DNA of 64,000 nt. Source: Gordonia soli NBRC 108243. Lineage in GTDB: Bacteria > Actinomycetota > Actinomycetes > Mycobacteriales > Mycobacteriaceae. Shown piece after piece: positions 34,763-43,557 of the stretch. How positions within the stretch are numbered: the stretch's first letter is position 1; each line of letters begins with the position of its first letter. Position numbers and translations under genes: made by a program. The stretch lies in contig NZ_BANX01000003.1 in the NCBI RefSeq assembly GCF_000334455.1, positions 1 to 64,000 of the forward strand, written 5' to 3'. The notes beneath the pieces were generated by a model, which was given only the letters and a program-made list of their open reading frames with translations, was not told where the DNA came from and did no database searches.

Positions 34763-36324
34763 TTCGCGCTCTCCAGGTCAGCAACGATCTCATCGATCGA
34801 TGCGCGAAGCTCCGCCTGACGGGCGACGATGCGGGCGATATCAGCGTTGAGGGCAGTGATGTCTACGACCTCACGAGTGTCTTTGGCTTCGACGTACGAC
34901 GGTATGGCGATGTTGTAGCCATTTGCCGCGATATCTTCGTTCGAGATGAGTTTCGTGAAATGGGCGACATTGGCCCGATTCTCGAAAGCACCGAGAATGG
35001 TCTGCGCGTGGTCGGGAGTGAGCTTGTTTTTGTTACCGATGCGCTTGAACTCTGCCGATGCATCGACGAACAGCACACTATTGTCCTTCTTAGACTTCTT
35101 CAGCACGATGATGCATGTCGCAATCGTGGTGCCGTAGAACAGATCTGGCGGCAGCTGTATAACGGCGTCGACGTAGTTGTTGTCGATCAGGTACTTCCGG
35201 ATCTTCGCCTCCGCGCCCCCGCGGTAGAGCACACCTGGGAACTCAACGATCGCCGCCGTGCCGTTGACTGCTAGCCACGACAGGATGTGCATGGTGAAGG
35301 CCAAGTCGGCCTTGGATTTCGGCGCGAGTACGCCTGCAGCAGCGAATCGTTCGTCGTTGATCAGGAGCGGGTTGGCGTCGCCTTCCCATTTGATCGAGTA
35401 GGGCGGATTGGAGACGATCGCCTCGAATGGTTCGTCGTCCCAGTGTGCGGGATCGGTCAGTGTGTCACCGTGGGCAATGTCGAACTTCTCGTAGTTCACA
35501 TCATGTAGGAACATGTTGATGCGAGCGAGGTTGTAGGTGGTCAGGTTGATTTCCTGGCCGTAGAAGCCGCCCACGTTCTCTTTGCCGAGCACCTTGGCGA
35601 ACTTGAGCAGGAGCGATCCGGAGCCGGCTGCCGGGTCATACACCCGGTTAACCCGCTTCTTACCCGCGACGGTGATTTTTGCCAGCACCTCGGAGACTTC
35701 TTGCGGCGTGTAATACTCACCACCCGACTTGCCAGCCTGGGAGGCGTACATCTGCATGAGATACTCGTAGGCATCGCCGAAAAGGTCGATCGAGTTGTCT
35801 TCGAAGTTTCCGAGCGGAAGGTCCCCGATTGCGTTGAGCAACTTGACTAGCTTCTCGTTGCGTTTGGCGACGGTGTTGCCGAGCTTAGAGCTATTGACGT
35901 CGAGGTCGTCGAACAGGCCCTTGAGGTCGTCCTCGCTGTCGGTGCCAACCGCCGAACCTTCGATGTTTTTGAATACCCGCTCAAGGGTCTCGTTTAGGTT
36001 GACATCTCGCGCCGCGCGTTCCCGGACGTTCTGGAAAAGCTCAGACGGCAGGATGTAAAAGCCTTTTTCGTCGACAGTATCTTTGCGTCCGAACTCAGCA
36101 TTCTCGTCGTCGAGTTTCGGATAGTCGAAATCCGCGTCTCCGGCTTCGTGTTCCAATCCATTTAAATAGGCGGTGAGATTCTCGGAGATGAATCGATAGA
36201 ACAGCATGCCGAGCACGTAACTTTTGAAGTCCCAGCCGTCCACACTTCCACGGAGATCATTAGCAATGCGCCAAATGGTCTTGTGTAGTTGATCACGCTG
36301 TTCCTGTGACGTCTTCGGTGACAT
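34759..36324 (-). CDS. hsdM: Type I restriction enzyme methyltransferase subunit HsdM
   Basis: Adenine-N6 methyltransferase subunit of the type I system. The 521-residue protein has an N-terminal helical HsdM domain (QLHKTIWRIANDLRGSVDGWDFKSYVLGM), SAM-binding motif I VYDPAAGSGSLLL (about 228-240) and catalytic motif IV NPPYS (about 306-310). ATG 36324 has a GGAAGG Shine-Dalgarno 5 nt upstream. It is the first gene of the island operon hsdM-hsdS-hsdR-gajA-gajB. A consensus TTGACA -35 box (36364-36369, minus strand) lies about 40 bp upstream, though no good -10 follows it at 17 bp. Confidence 0.95.
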   Translation of the reverse strand: MSPKTSQEQRDQLHKTIWRIANDLRGSVDGWDFKSYVLGMLFYRFISENLTAYLNGLEHEAGDADFDYPKLDDENAEFGRKDTVDEKGFYILPSELFQNVRERAARDVNLNETLERVFKNIEGSAVGTDSEDDLKGLFDDLDVNSSKLGNTVAKRNEKLVKLLNAIGDLPLGNFEDNSIDLFGDAYEYLMQMYASQAGKSGGEYYTPQEVSEVLAKITVAGKKRVNRVYDPAAGSGSLLLKFAKVLGKENVGGFYGQEINLTTYNLARINMFLHDVNYEKFDIAHGDTLTDPAHWDDEPFEAIVSNPPYSIKWEGDANPLLINDERFAAAGVLAPKSKADLAFTMHILSWLAVNGTAAIVEFPGVLYRGGAEAKIRKYLIDNNYVDAVIQLPPDLFYGTTIATCIIVLKKSKKDNSVLFVDASAEFKRIGNKNKLTPDHAQTILGAFENRANVAHFTKLISNEDIAANGYNIAIPSYVEAKDTREVVDITALNADIARIVARQAELRASIDEIVADLESAK

Positions 36325-36497
36325 ACGTGCCTTCCCCCGCAGCTCTCGGCTACTCAATGTCTGTGTCAAGATCACCCAGTCCGACCGCGGACACACTTGA
36401 GCCGTCGGAGCCATCGCGATCAGCATGCCAAACGGATCGGACGGTTCGGGCTCGACGCGCGGTAACAAGAACCCGAAACGACACTTGCACCACCAAA
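36325..36497. other. Right-end island DNA and hsdM promoter region
   Basis: About 170 bp without a gene between hsdM and the right flanking repeat. The only signal I see is TTGACA on the minus strand at 36364-36369. No integrase, excisionase or RNA gene is visible. Confidence 0.4.
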
Positions 36498-36648
36498 TCG
36501 CCGGTGAGGTGGAGCGCGGGCACGGACACCTCGACACATCCGCGATGATCGAGGCGTTTCGGCGCTGACCGTCGAACGCGCACCTGTCGGTGACAGAAAA
36601 AACTTCGGCCCCCGATCGACATGCGATCGGGGGCCGAAGTCCTCGTAG
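36498..36648. repeat. Right copy of island-flanking duplication (candidate attR)
   Basis: Matches 26376-26528. It encodes the last ~22 codons of the reductase (IAGEVERGHGHL... MIEAFRR stop) with synonymous changes such as GGA/GGG, GCG/GCC, TTT/TTC and CGG/CGA. A diverged spacer follows, then the identical 54-bp core (36595-36648) reaching the last three bases of the initiator tRNA gene. Confidence 0.85.
36602..36640 (-). terminator. Intrinsic terminator of the initiator tRNA gene (right copy)
   Basis: The same 17-bp stem as at 26482-26520, followed on the minus strand by TTTTTT. It lies 5 nt after the tRNA 3' end, so it ends the tRNA transcript. Confidence 0.85.
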
Positions 36649-36719
36649 CGGGGACAGGATTTGAACCTGCGACCTCTGGGTTATGAGCCCAGCGAGCTAC
36701 CGAGCTGCTCCACCCCGCG
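36646..36719 (-). tRNA. Initiator tRNA-fMet (CAT)
   Basis: The cloverleaf is complete: acceptor CGCGGGG with CCCCGCT, D-arm GAGC/GCTC, anticodon stem CTGGG-CTCATAA-CCCAG, T-arm GCAGGTTCAAATCCTGT. Initiator marks are visible: a mismatched C1-U72 pair, three consecutive G-C pairs in the anticodon stem, and an A11-U24 pair. CCA is not encoded. The gene is transcribed towards the defence island. Confidence 0.95.
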
Positions 36720-36731
36720 TTGGTGAACACA

Positions 36732-36761
36732 ACGTTACACGCACGGTCACCCCAACTCCAA
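36732..36761 (-). promoter_or_regulatory. Promoter of initiator tRNA
   Basis: TTGGAG (36756-36761) and TAACGT (36732-36737) on the minus strand, 18 bp apart. Transcription would start a few bases before the tRNA 5' end at 36719. Confidence 0.5.
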
Positions 36762-36847
36762 ATCGGTATCCGTGATGGCACCCACAACGCACTGAACTGC
36801 GAAAACGATTGTGATCGCGCACACTTCGGCGTCGGGACCGGCTGGCC

Positions 36848-38095
36848 TCAGCGGGCGTGGACTCCCATCAATCCGGCCAGCTGTTGTGCCAACGGGTTCA
36901 GATCCAGACGATCCGGGTCCTTCTTGGGTGTCGAATCCCACGGCTGGGTGAACGCCGGGTTCGCGTACGGCGCGCGGGCGGCACCGCGCACCGACGTCGG
37001 GTTGCCGAAGGGCACCGTGCATCGTGCGGCGGTGTTGAACGGGAAGTCGTCGTAGCGGAGGTCGAAGGTCGGGTCGCGCTTCTTGATGGCCGCGATCATC
37101 GCGTTGGTCGACTCGTACCCCTGCGTGCAGGCCGGCGGGTTGTTCGTCTCGAGGACGGTCCCGAAGTGGATCTGGCCGTCTCCGCGCGCCGGGGAGTGCG
37201 CACTGGCCGAGAGGCTCGCCAGCATCGCGAGCGTCGGGCCGGTGACGAATGATGTGGGCGCGATCTCGCGGACGGTCCCCGCCAGTTGCTTGACGACCGT
37301 CGACAGGTCCGGCCCCTGCTCCCGCACCAGGGCCGAGATCTGGGTCGCCGACGCCGTGCCGGTCGTCAGGAGTCGACGCAGGTCCGGGTCGGACGACGCC
37401 AGCTGAGCGGTGACGAGATCGATGTTGCGCGACCAGGTCAGGATCGCGTCGGACTGGTCCGCCTGCGTCGCCAGCACCACATCCGAGTTCTGGATCAGCG
37501 AGAGTGTCGACGGCAGGTTGTCGACACCCGCCTGCGACAACTTGGACAGCGAGTCCGTCAGCCGGGTCAGGTTCTCCCCCTGGCCGTTGAACGCCTTTCC
37601 GAGTTCGGTGATGACCGTCGACAGGTCGTCCAACGGGATGGACGACGTGAAATCGATCGCCGAGGCGACGACATCCTGCAGCGGCGGCGGCACCGACGAC
37701 TTCGTGATCACCGACCCCGTCCGCAGGAACGGGCCATCGGTGGAGGTCGGTTGCAGGTCGAGGTACTGCTCGCCGATCGCAGATCGGTTCGCCACCACCG
37801 CGGTGGCAGACGCAGGGATGTCGGGCCCGCCGGAGTCGATCTCCAGGTGGACGTCCACCCCGGTGCGGGTGAGCTGCAGGTCGGTGACCCGGCCGGCGGC
37901 CACACCCTGATAGGTGACCTCGGCGTTCGGGAAGATGCCGCCGCTGTCCGGCATCGACACGGTCACCCGGTGCACGCCGATACCCACCATGTTGTCCACG
38001 CGCACGTAGCGGACGGCCGCATACAGGGTGGCCAACAGACCGATGACGATGACGACGGCGATCTGGATACGCGCGAGGCGACTCAGCGGTGGCAT
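36848..38095 (-). CDS. MCE-family (MlaD-domain) lipid transport protein
   Basis: The 415-residue orphan member of the MCE family, with no yrbE permease or other mce genes nearby. It has an N-terminal TM/signal anchor (AVVIVIGLLATLYAAVRYV), the MlaD domain (about 40-115) with VTYQGVAAGRVTDLQ, a long helical region and a C-terminal tail. Cys residues in ACTQGY and ARCTVP may pair. Such proteins form hexameric tunnels for lipids across the envelope; it may plug into an MCE complex encoded elsewhere. It starts at ATG 38095 after GTGGG. A TATGCT -10 candidate lies at 38114-38119 (minus). A CRP-type site lies about 100 bp upstream, in the divergent region. Confidence 0.85.
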   Translation of the reverse strand: MPPLSRLARIQIAVVIVIGLLATLYAAVRYVRVDNMVGIGVHRVTVSMPDSGGIFPNAEVTYQGVAAGRVTDLQLTRTGVDVHLEIDSGGPDIPASATAVVANRSAIGEQYLDLQPTSTDGPFLRTGSVITKSSVPPPLQDVVASAIDFTSSIPLDDLSTVITELGKAFNGQGENLTRLTDSLSKLSQAGVDNLPSTLSLIQNSDVVLATQADQSDAILTWSRNIDLVTAQLASSDPDLRRLLTTGTASATQISALVREQGPDLSTVVKQLAGTVREIAPTSFVTGPTLAMLASLSASAHSPARGDGQIHFGTVLETNNPPACTQGYESTNAMIAAIKKRDPTFDLRYDDFPFNTAARCTVPFGNPTSVRGAARAPYANPAFTQPWDSTPKKDPDRLDLNPLAQQLAGLMGVHAR

Positions 38096-38186
38096 CAGAG
38101 CCCACTTTCTTGCAGCATAGGACTAGGCAACCCTACATAGCTGTGCTGGTGACAGCGCTAAGCGGCCCGCCACAGTGATCGCTTAC

Positions 38187-38216
38187 TGTGATGTTTGTCA
38201 CACGTAGGCGTATACT
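38187..38216 (+). promoter_or_regulatory. CRP/GlxR site and -10 element
   Basis: TGTGATGTTTGTCACA (38187-38202) is an exact match to TGTGA-N6-TCACA, the cAMP-receptor consensus. TATACT (38211-38216), a near-perfect -10, follows 8 bp later, placing the site centre near -28 relative to transcription start. In this position the protein could act on RNA polymerase directly or repress. The site also lies upstream of the divergent MCE gene. Confidence 0.75.
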
Positions 38217-38249
38217 GCCTGCTATTCGACCACCGACGGAGGAGTCCCC

Positions 38250-38534
38250 ATGGCGCTGCACATGCCCCATCACGAGAGCCACGGCAACCATCCGATGAGC
38301 GTCGTCGGCTACCTGCTGGTGCTCAGCGGGTTCACCGCGGCGGCTCTCTGGCTGGTGTTCATGGCGGGCGGACACGTGGTGCCGGCCATCCTGTTCGGCA
38401 TCCTGATGATCGCGGCGTTCACGAGTGCCGTATCGATCTTCGTGTCACTGATCCACCGCAACCACCACAGCCCCGTGCTGCCCGACAACACACCGCAGGA
38501 ACTCGACCGCTACATGCTCCGATACCGGCGCTGA
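38250..38534 (+). CDS. Small two-TM membrane protein
   Basis: The 94-residue protein begins with a His-rich stretch (ALHMPHHESHGNHPM), has two TM helices (about 17-40 and 44-67) and ends in a soluble tail LPDNTPQELDRYMLRYRR. The function is unknown; the His-rich end suggests metal or cytochrome-oxidase association. GGAGGAG 6 nt upstream is a strong Shine-Dalgarno. Expression probably answers to cAMP through the CRP-type site upstream. A strong terminator follows. Confidence 0.8.
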   Translation: MALHMPHHESHGNHPMSVVGYLLVLSGFTAAALWLVFMAGGHVVPAILFGILMIAAFTSAVSIFVSLIHRNHHSPVLPDNTPQELDRYMLRYRR

Positions 38535-38575
38535 GCGCCGCGCACTCCCCTCATTCGGCCCCGAGGTGCGGAAGA

Positions 38576-38612
38576 CGCAGGGCCCTCCGGTGATGCACCG
38601 GAGGGCCCTGCG
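38576..38612. terminator. Bidirectional 17-bp hairpin
   Basis: A perfect inverted repeat with arms 38576-38592 and 38596-38612 and a 3-nt loop, between the convergent small membrane protein and UPF0182 genes. Confidence 0.85.
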
Positions 38613-38626
38613 TTCGTCGGGTGGTG

Positions 38627-41614
38627 TCAGTTCACGCCTGGAAGCGTCTCGTACTGCGAGACGGCCTTGTTCAGCCGATCGAGTGCCTCGCCGTACGCCT
38701 TGAAGTCACCCTTCGACTGGGCCTCCTTCAGCGCCGACAACGAGTCACCGATCTCGCGGACCGCGGCATCGCGCTCCGGGCTGCTCGGCTGCCCGTTGCC
38801 CGACGGCGGCGTCGTCGTACCACCCTGCGTCGGCGGTTGGTTCGCATCCGGCGCTCCCTCCACCGGCGGCGAGCCACCCTCGGGGGTCGTCGCAGCAGCC
38901 GGGTTGATCCCGACCTGACGCAGCGACTCCGCGACGGTCGGCGCGTAGCCCACACGTCCCTGGTAGTAGACCAACACGCGGTACAGCTTCGGGATCGCCG
39001 AGTCGTCGGTCTTGGACTGCGTGTACATCGGCTCGATGTAGAGCAGGCCGTTGCCACCGACCGGGAGCGTCAGCAGGTTGCCGTATGTCACCCTGGTCGT
39101 GTCCTCGACCTGCTTGCGGTCCGAGGCGACCGGGCCGGCGCTCTTCATGTTCTCCTGCGCCTGCTGCGGACCGACGGTCTGACTGGTCGTCGGCAGCGTC
39201 TTGACGGTGATCTGGCCATACGTGTCCGGATCGGACGACGCGGTCATGTAGGCCGACAGGAAGCGGCTGTTCAGACCGTTCATCACCGTGGTCAGCTGGA
39301 ACTCGGCCTTGTCGCCCGAGCCCTTCGGATTGGCCGCGGTGAAGTAATACGGCGGCTGGCTCAATCCCTGCTGGGTCGCATCGTCCTTGGTCGGATCACT
39401 GGGGATCGACCAGAAGTCGTTGCTGCGGAAGAACGTTCCCGGATCGTCGACGTGGTACTTCGAGAGCAGCGCACGCTGGATCTTGAAGAGGTCCTCCGGG
39501 TAGCGGAGATGATCGAGCAGATCGGCCTTGCGGTTGAGCTCGTCACGCGACTTCACCGTGCCCGGGAAGACCTTCATCCACGTCTTGAGCACCGGGTCGT
39601 TCTGATCGAACTGATAGAGCTCGACCTTGCCGGTGTAGGCGTCGACCGTCGCCTTGACCGAGTTGCGCACGTAGGAGACCTGGCGGTTCACCTGTGTACG
39701 GCCGGTCTGGCCCTGGTTGAGCTCCTGCGCATCGGCAGTGGCGTCCTGCAGCGATGTCCGCTGCGCGTACGGGTAGTTGTCGAGGGTGGTGTAGCCGTCG
39801 ACGATCCACTTCACCGAACCGTCGGCCATGACCGCCGGGTAGGTCTTGGAATCCACCGTCAGCCACGGCGCGACCTTCTTCACACGGTCCCGGGGATCGC
39901 GGTTGTAGAGGATCTTCGAGTTCTCGTTGACCGCTCCCGACAGCAGGATGTTCCGCTCGGTGTACTTGACCGAGTACAGCAGCCGGTTGAACCAGTTGCC
40001 GAGCGAGACACCCGAGTCGGCGGTGTAGGTGTAGTTGCGGCCGTCCTCGTCGTACTCGCGGTCACCGTCGGTGGAACCGACGATCGCGTAGTCCGGGTTG
40101 ACCTTGGAGATCAACTCGCCGAAGTAGATCCGCGGCTGGGTCACCTTGATCGGCGCGTTCTGCTTGTAGGCGTCGGTCTGGTAGTTCTCCAGGTCGCTGA
40201 CCTCGAACACCGGCAGGCCGCCGCGGTCGCTCTCGGCATCCGAGGACGCCTCGTCGACGGTGTTGGCCGGCGCGGCGATGAAGCCGTTCCCGTGTGTGAA
40301 GACGGTGTGCTTGTTGATCCAGTTCTGCTGGTTCTGGTCGAACCGGCTCGGATCGAGTTCACGCGCGGCGACGATGTAGTCACGCTTGTCGCCGTCGACG
40401 GTGTAACGGTCGACCGCCAACTGCGAGGGGAACCCGTAGAAGTTCTTGAGCTTCTGGCGCTGGGTGAACGCCGGCTCGATGACGTTCGGATCGAGGATGC
40501 GGATGTTCGACAGCGTCGCCGCATCGGAGTTGACCGCAGCCGAGTTCGCCGCCTGCGCGGTCCAGTTCCGCTCGTAGGTGACGTCCTGACCGTCGACGAT
40601 CCGGTATGCCTGTTTGGTCGCCGTCAGGTTGCGGGCTATGTACTCCTGCTCCTTCTGGGCCGCGTTCGGCTTGACCGAGAACTGCTCCATCACCAGCGGC
40701 CATCCGACACCGATCAGCAACGCCGACAACAGCATCAGCACGGTCGCGAGGGCCGGGACACGCAGGTCGCGCAGCACCACACCGGCGAAGAACGCCACGG
40801 CGCAGATGATCGCGATGGACATCAGGATGAGCTTGGACGGCAGCACCGCGTTGATGTCGGTGAAGCTACCGCCGGTGAAGATCTCCTGCTTTCGCTGGCT
40901 CGACAGCAGCGAGTACCGGTCGAACCAGTACGCGACGGCCTTGAGTGCGAGGAAGGTTCCGGCCAGCAGCGCCAGTTGGATACGCGCCGCGGTGGTCATC
41001 GACCCGCCGCCGCTGCCGCCGAGGCGGATTCCGCCGAACACGTAGTGGGTCACCAGATTCGACACGAACGCGACCACGACGACGACGAAGAGCAGGTTCA
41101 GCAGGAATCGGTAGAACGGCAGGTCGAAGGCGTAGAACGAGACGTCGAGACCGAACTGCGGGTCGGTGACTCCGAACTGCTCGCCGTGCAGGAACGTCTG
41201 CACGGTGGCCCACGACCCCTGCGCGACGAGGCCTGCGACGAGGCCGATGAGGATCGGCGGCACCAGGCCGAACCAGCGCACGCGCCCCATCACGGTGGCG
41301 CGGTAGCGCGCCAGCGGATCGTTGGGACCGCTGGCCGGCACGAAGACCGGGCGAGATCGATACGCGGCTGCGATCGCGCCGAAGATGATCCCGCCGACCA
41401 CCACCGAGGTGGCGAGGAACAGGATCACCCGGGTCCAGGTGATGGTCGAGAAGACGCGCGTGTAGCCGAGGTCGGAGAACCACAGCCAGTCGGTCGCGAT
41501 CCCCACCAGGCGGGGACCGACCAACAGCAGCACCAGGATCGCGACACCGACACCGATGGCGATCTTGCTCCTGCGCGACAGAGTCGGCAGTCCCGACGGT
41601 CCGCGTACGCCCAC
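38627..41614 (-). CDS. UPF0182 family large membrane protein
   Basis: The 995-residue protein matches UPF0182 (mycobacterial Rv3193c type) along its length. Seven or so N-terminal TM segments (about 14-300) are followed by a large outer domain with HTVFTHGNGFIAAPANTV, KILYNRDPRDRVKKVAPWLT, DGYTTLDNYPY and YPEDLFKIQR. The C-terminus is Pro/Gly/Thr-rich and then charged. Function unknown; conservation in mycolic-acid bacteria suggests an envelope role. I set the start at GTG 41614 (VGVRGPSGLP) because GGAGA lies 9 nt upstream and the N-terminus aligns with the mycobacterial protein from memory. GTG 41623 is the alternative. Confidence 0.92.
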   Translation of the reverse strand: MGVRGPSGLPTLSRRSKIAIGVGVAILVLLLVGPRLVGIATDWLWFSDLGYTRVFSTITWTRVILFLATSVVVGGIIFGAIAAAYRSRPVFVPASGPNDPLARYRATVMGRVRWFGLVPPILIGLVAGLVAQGSWATVQTFLHGEQFGVTDPQFGLDVSFYAFDLPFYRFLLNLLFVVVVVAFVSNLVTHYVFGGIRLGGSGGGSMTTAARIQLALLAGTFLALKAVAYWFDRYSLLSSQRKQEIFTGGSFTDINAVLPSKLILMSIAIICAVAFFAGVVLRDLRVPALATVLMLLSALLIGVGWPLVMEQFSVKPNAAQKEQEYIARNLTATKQAYRIVDGQDVTYERNWTAQAANSAAVNSDAATLSNIRILDPNVIEPAFTQRQKLKNFYGFPSQLAVDRYTVDGDKRDYIVAARELDPSRFDQNQQNWINKHTVFTHGNGFIAAPANTVDEASSDAESDRGGLPVFEVSDLENYQTDAYKQNAPIKVTQPRIYFGELISKVNPDYAIVGSTDGDREYDEDGRNYTYTADSGVSLGNWFNRLLYSVKYTERNILLSGAVNENSKILYNRDPRDRVKKVAPWLTVDSKTYPAVMADGSVKWIVDGYTTLDNYPYAQRTSLQDATADAQELNQGQTGRTQVNRQVSYVRNSVKATVDAYTGKVELYQFDQNDPVLKTWMKVFPGTVKSRDELNRKADLLDHLRYPEDLFKIQRALLSKYHVDDPGTFFRSNDFWSIPSDPTKDDATQQGLSQPPYYFTAANPKGSGDKAEFQLTTVMNGLNSRFLSAYMTASSDPDTYGQITVKTLPTTSQTVGPQQAQENMKSAGPVASDRKQVEDTTRVTYGNLLTLPVGGNGLLYIEPMYTQSKTDDSAIPKLYRVLVYYQGRVGYAPTVAESLRQVGINPAAATTPEGGSPPVEGAPDANQPPTQGGTTTPPSGNGQPSSPERDAAVREIGDSLSALKEAQSKGDFKAYGEALDRLNKAVSQYETLPGVN

Positions 41615-41851
41615 GTGACCCACTCTCCAAAGTTCTCATACCGGGCACCGCCCCGGCGCGGACACGATCGCCAGACGGACCGTGTGATGCGCACCCCACT
41701 GTACTGGCGACGGTTCCGCCGGAACCGCCCCGTCACCTGCTCGGCCGCACAGCGCCCGTCGAGGAGGGGTTGGCTCTCCAACGGTTCCGACCCCCATCCG
41801 GTTCCCGACCTCGAATCGGACACCACCGCGGCCGCCCGGCAAGATGGCGGT
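41615..41851. other. Divergent intergenic region
   Basis: 237 bp between UPF0182 and the PPA1309-like gene. CAAGAT (41840-41845) is 6 nt before the GTG at 41852 and may be a leaderless -10. I see no other clear site. Confidence 0.4.
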
Positions 41852-42484
41852 GTGACCGATCCGAACCCACCGGCCGCGGCCGGGCAGCCCCTGTCCCCCG
41901 ATGCGCTCGGGTCGGCGTTGCGCGACGTCGTCGAGTACGTCGACACCGAGGGCTGGGGTCGCCGACCGAGCCTCTTCGCTCTGGTCCCGACCGCACTGCT
42001 CAGGCAGACCCAGCCCGATCTGATCGATGACCAGGACACCTCCGAGCTGAGTCCCATCGCGCAGGACCCACCCGCCGACGATGCACGGCTGGAAGACGAT
42101 GCACGGCTGGAAGAGGTGCTGGCGACGACGACGTGGCCGCCGACGGTCGTCGGCTGCGTCCTGGTCCAGGAGATCGTGGTCCTGCCACCCGAGGCGGAGG
42201 CCGACCTGGACTCGGCATTCGAACCGCTGCTGGCCGATCCGGCCGCGGCCGACACCGCGGCACGCGACGCCGCGCGGAGCCATCCGGGGAGTCGGGCGGC
42301 CCGACTCGCCGTGGGTGCGCTACGCGACGGGCGGACGGTCAGCGTGCTGCAGTTGCGGCCCGGGGACGACGAGCCGCCACGCGAGCCCGGCACGCCTGTC
42401 GAACTGCTCACGCATCCGGAACTTGCGCCCAATCTGGTCGCCGCGTTGTCGGCGACCCTGGAGCACGCCGACGATCAGAACTGA
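41852..42484 (+). CDS. PPA1309-like acidic protein, unknown function
   Basis: A 210-residue, Asp/Glu/Ala-rich soluble protein of a small actinobacterial family (I recall it as PPA1309). Recognisable stretches are LRDVVEYVDTEGWGRRPSLFALVPT, TWPPTVVGCVLVQEIVVLPPEAE and GRTVSVLQLRPGDD. A short duplication gives ADDARLED-DARLEE. It may contribute to quality control with its proteolysis neighbours, but there is no direct evidence. It is convergent with the Lon/PDZ protease gene. Confidence 0.75.
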   Translation: MTDPNPPAAAGQPLSPDALGSALRDVVEYVDTEGWGRRPSLFALVPTALLRQTQPDLIDDQDTSELSPIAQDPPADDARLEDDARLEEVLATTTWPPTVVGCVLVQEIVVLPPEAEADLDSAFEPLLADPAAADTAARDAARSHPGSRAARLAVGALRDGRTVSVLQLRPGDDEPPREPGTPVELLTHPELAPNLVAALSATLEHADDQN

Positions 42485-42516
42485 CGCGAGCCGAATCCGA
42501 GCCGGCCGTAGGCCTG

Positions 42517-43557
42517 TCAGCAGTGCGGGGCCGGCCGACCCGCGCCGATGTCGTCGAGCGCCGACAGGGCCGAGTCGAGCGTCGTCACCTTGACCAGTTC
42601 GAGCCCGTCCGGAGCGTCCCCGGTGGCCTCTGCGCAGTTGCGGTCCGGGACGAGGAACACCGTCGCCCCGGCATCGCGCGCCGCCCGGGTCTTGTGGGTG
42701 ATGCCGCCGATCGGGCCCACCTGACCGTCGTCGGTGATGGTCCCGGTGCCGGCGATGAACTTTCCGTGGGTGAGTTCGCCGGGACTCAACCGATCGATCA
42801 CGGCCAGCGACAACATCATCCCCGCGGACGGTCCGCCGATGTCGCCCACGTTGTAGTCGATCTTCAACGACGGGTCGCCGTTGACGACCTCCGGGGTGAC
42901 GCCGAGGTAGCCGACCTTCGGGTCGTCGGGACGGGAGCCGAGAGTGACGGTCACCGTCTGACGGACGCCGTCGCGGACGATCTCGACCGGCAACTGCGAC
43001 TTGGGTACCCGCCCGCGCACCGCGGCCTGCATCTGCGCAGAGGTGGACACCGGAGTCCCGGCCACCGCGACGACCTGATCACCCGGACGCAGGACCCCGG
43101 TGGCCGGACCGCCGTCGGCGACCACACCGACGACCAGCTTCGTAGGGCGACCGAGATGGCGCAGCGCCGCGATGGTGGCCGAGTCCTCCGACCCCGTCAT
43201 CTGCTGCTGGTTCTCCTGGCGCACCTGATCGGCGGTCTGATCCGGCGGGAACACCTTCTCGCGCGGCTCGAGCGTGTAGGTGCCCGACATCCACATCCCG
43301 ATCGACTGGAACAGCGACAGCCGATCGGTGACCGAGACCGTCGTCAGGTTCAGATGGCCGGTGGTGGGGTCGGTCGGCGCACCCTGGATGTCGACGACCG
43401 GTGTCTTGTCGACCTCACCGAGGGTGTTGACCGTCGGTCCGGGTCCGAGCGCGACGTAGGGGACCTGCACCGAGGTCCCGACGAGCAGCAGCGCGACGAA
43501 CACCAGCACGGTGACGGCGACCGTCGCGATCCGACGGTGTCCGGCCTGGACTCTCAT
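42517..43557 (-). CDS. Membrane-anchored PDZ/Lon-like serine protease
   Basis: The 346-residue protein has an N-terminal TM (about 9-30), a PDZ domain (about 125-205: GGPATGVLRPGDQVVAVAGTPV) and a C-terminal Lon-type proteolytic domain. The catalytic dyad is visible as Ser 244 in GDIGGPSAGMMLSL and Lys 289 in GGITHKTRAARDAG. The site faces outside, so it degrades or processes secreted or membrane proteins. Its mycobacterial counterpart is Rv3194c (recalled). ATG 43557 lies 7 nt from TAGGGT on the minus strand, a leaderless start. Confidence 0.9.
   Translation of the reverse strand: MRVQAGHRRIATVAVTVLVFVALLLVGTSVQVPYVALGPGPTVNTLGEVDKTPVVDIQGAPTDPTTGHLNLTTVSVTDRLSLFQSIGMWMSGTYTLEPREKVFPPDQTADQVRQENQQQMTGSEDSATIAALRHLGRPTKLVVGVVADGGPATGVLRPGDQVVAVAGTPVSTSAQMQAAVRGRVPKSQLPVEIVRDGVRQTVTVTLGSRPDDPKVGYLGVTPEVVNGDPSLKIDYNVGDIGGPSAGMMLSLAVIDRLSPGELTHGKFIAGTGTITDDGQVGPIGGITHKTRAARDAGATVFLVPDRNCAEATGDAPDGLELVKVTTLDSALSALDDIGAGRPAPHC

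Noticed and set aside
38621-42484. Very long plus-strand open frame (1287 codons) across the UPF0182 gene
   Set aside because: Its translation is Arg/Val/Gly-rich and unlike any protein until the last ~210 codons, which are the real PPA1309-like gene. The rest is the antisense shadow of UPF0182 in GC-rich DNA.
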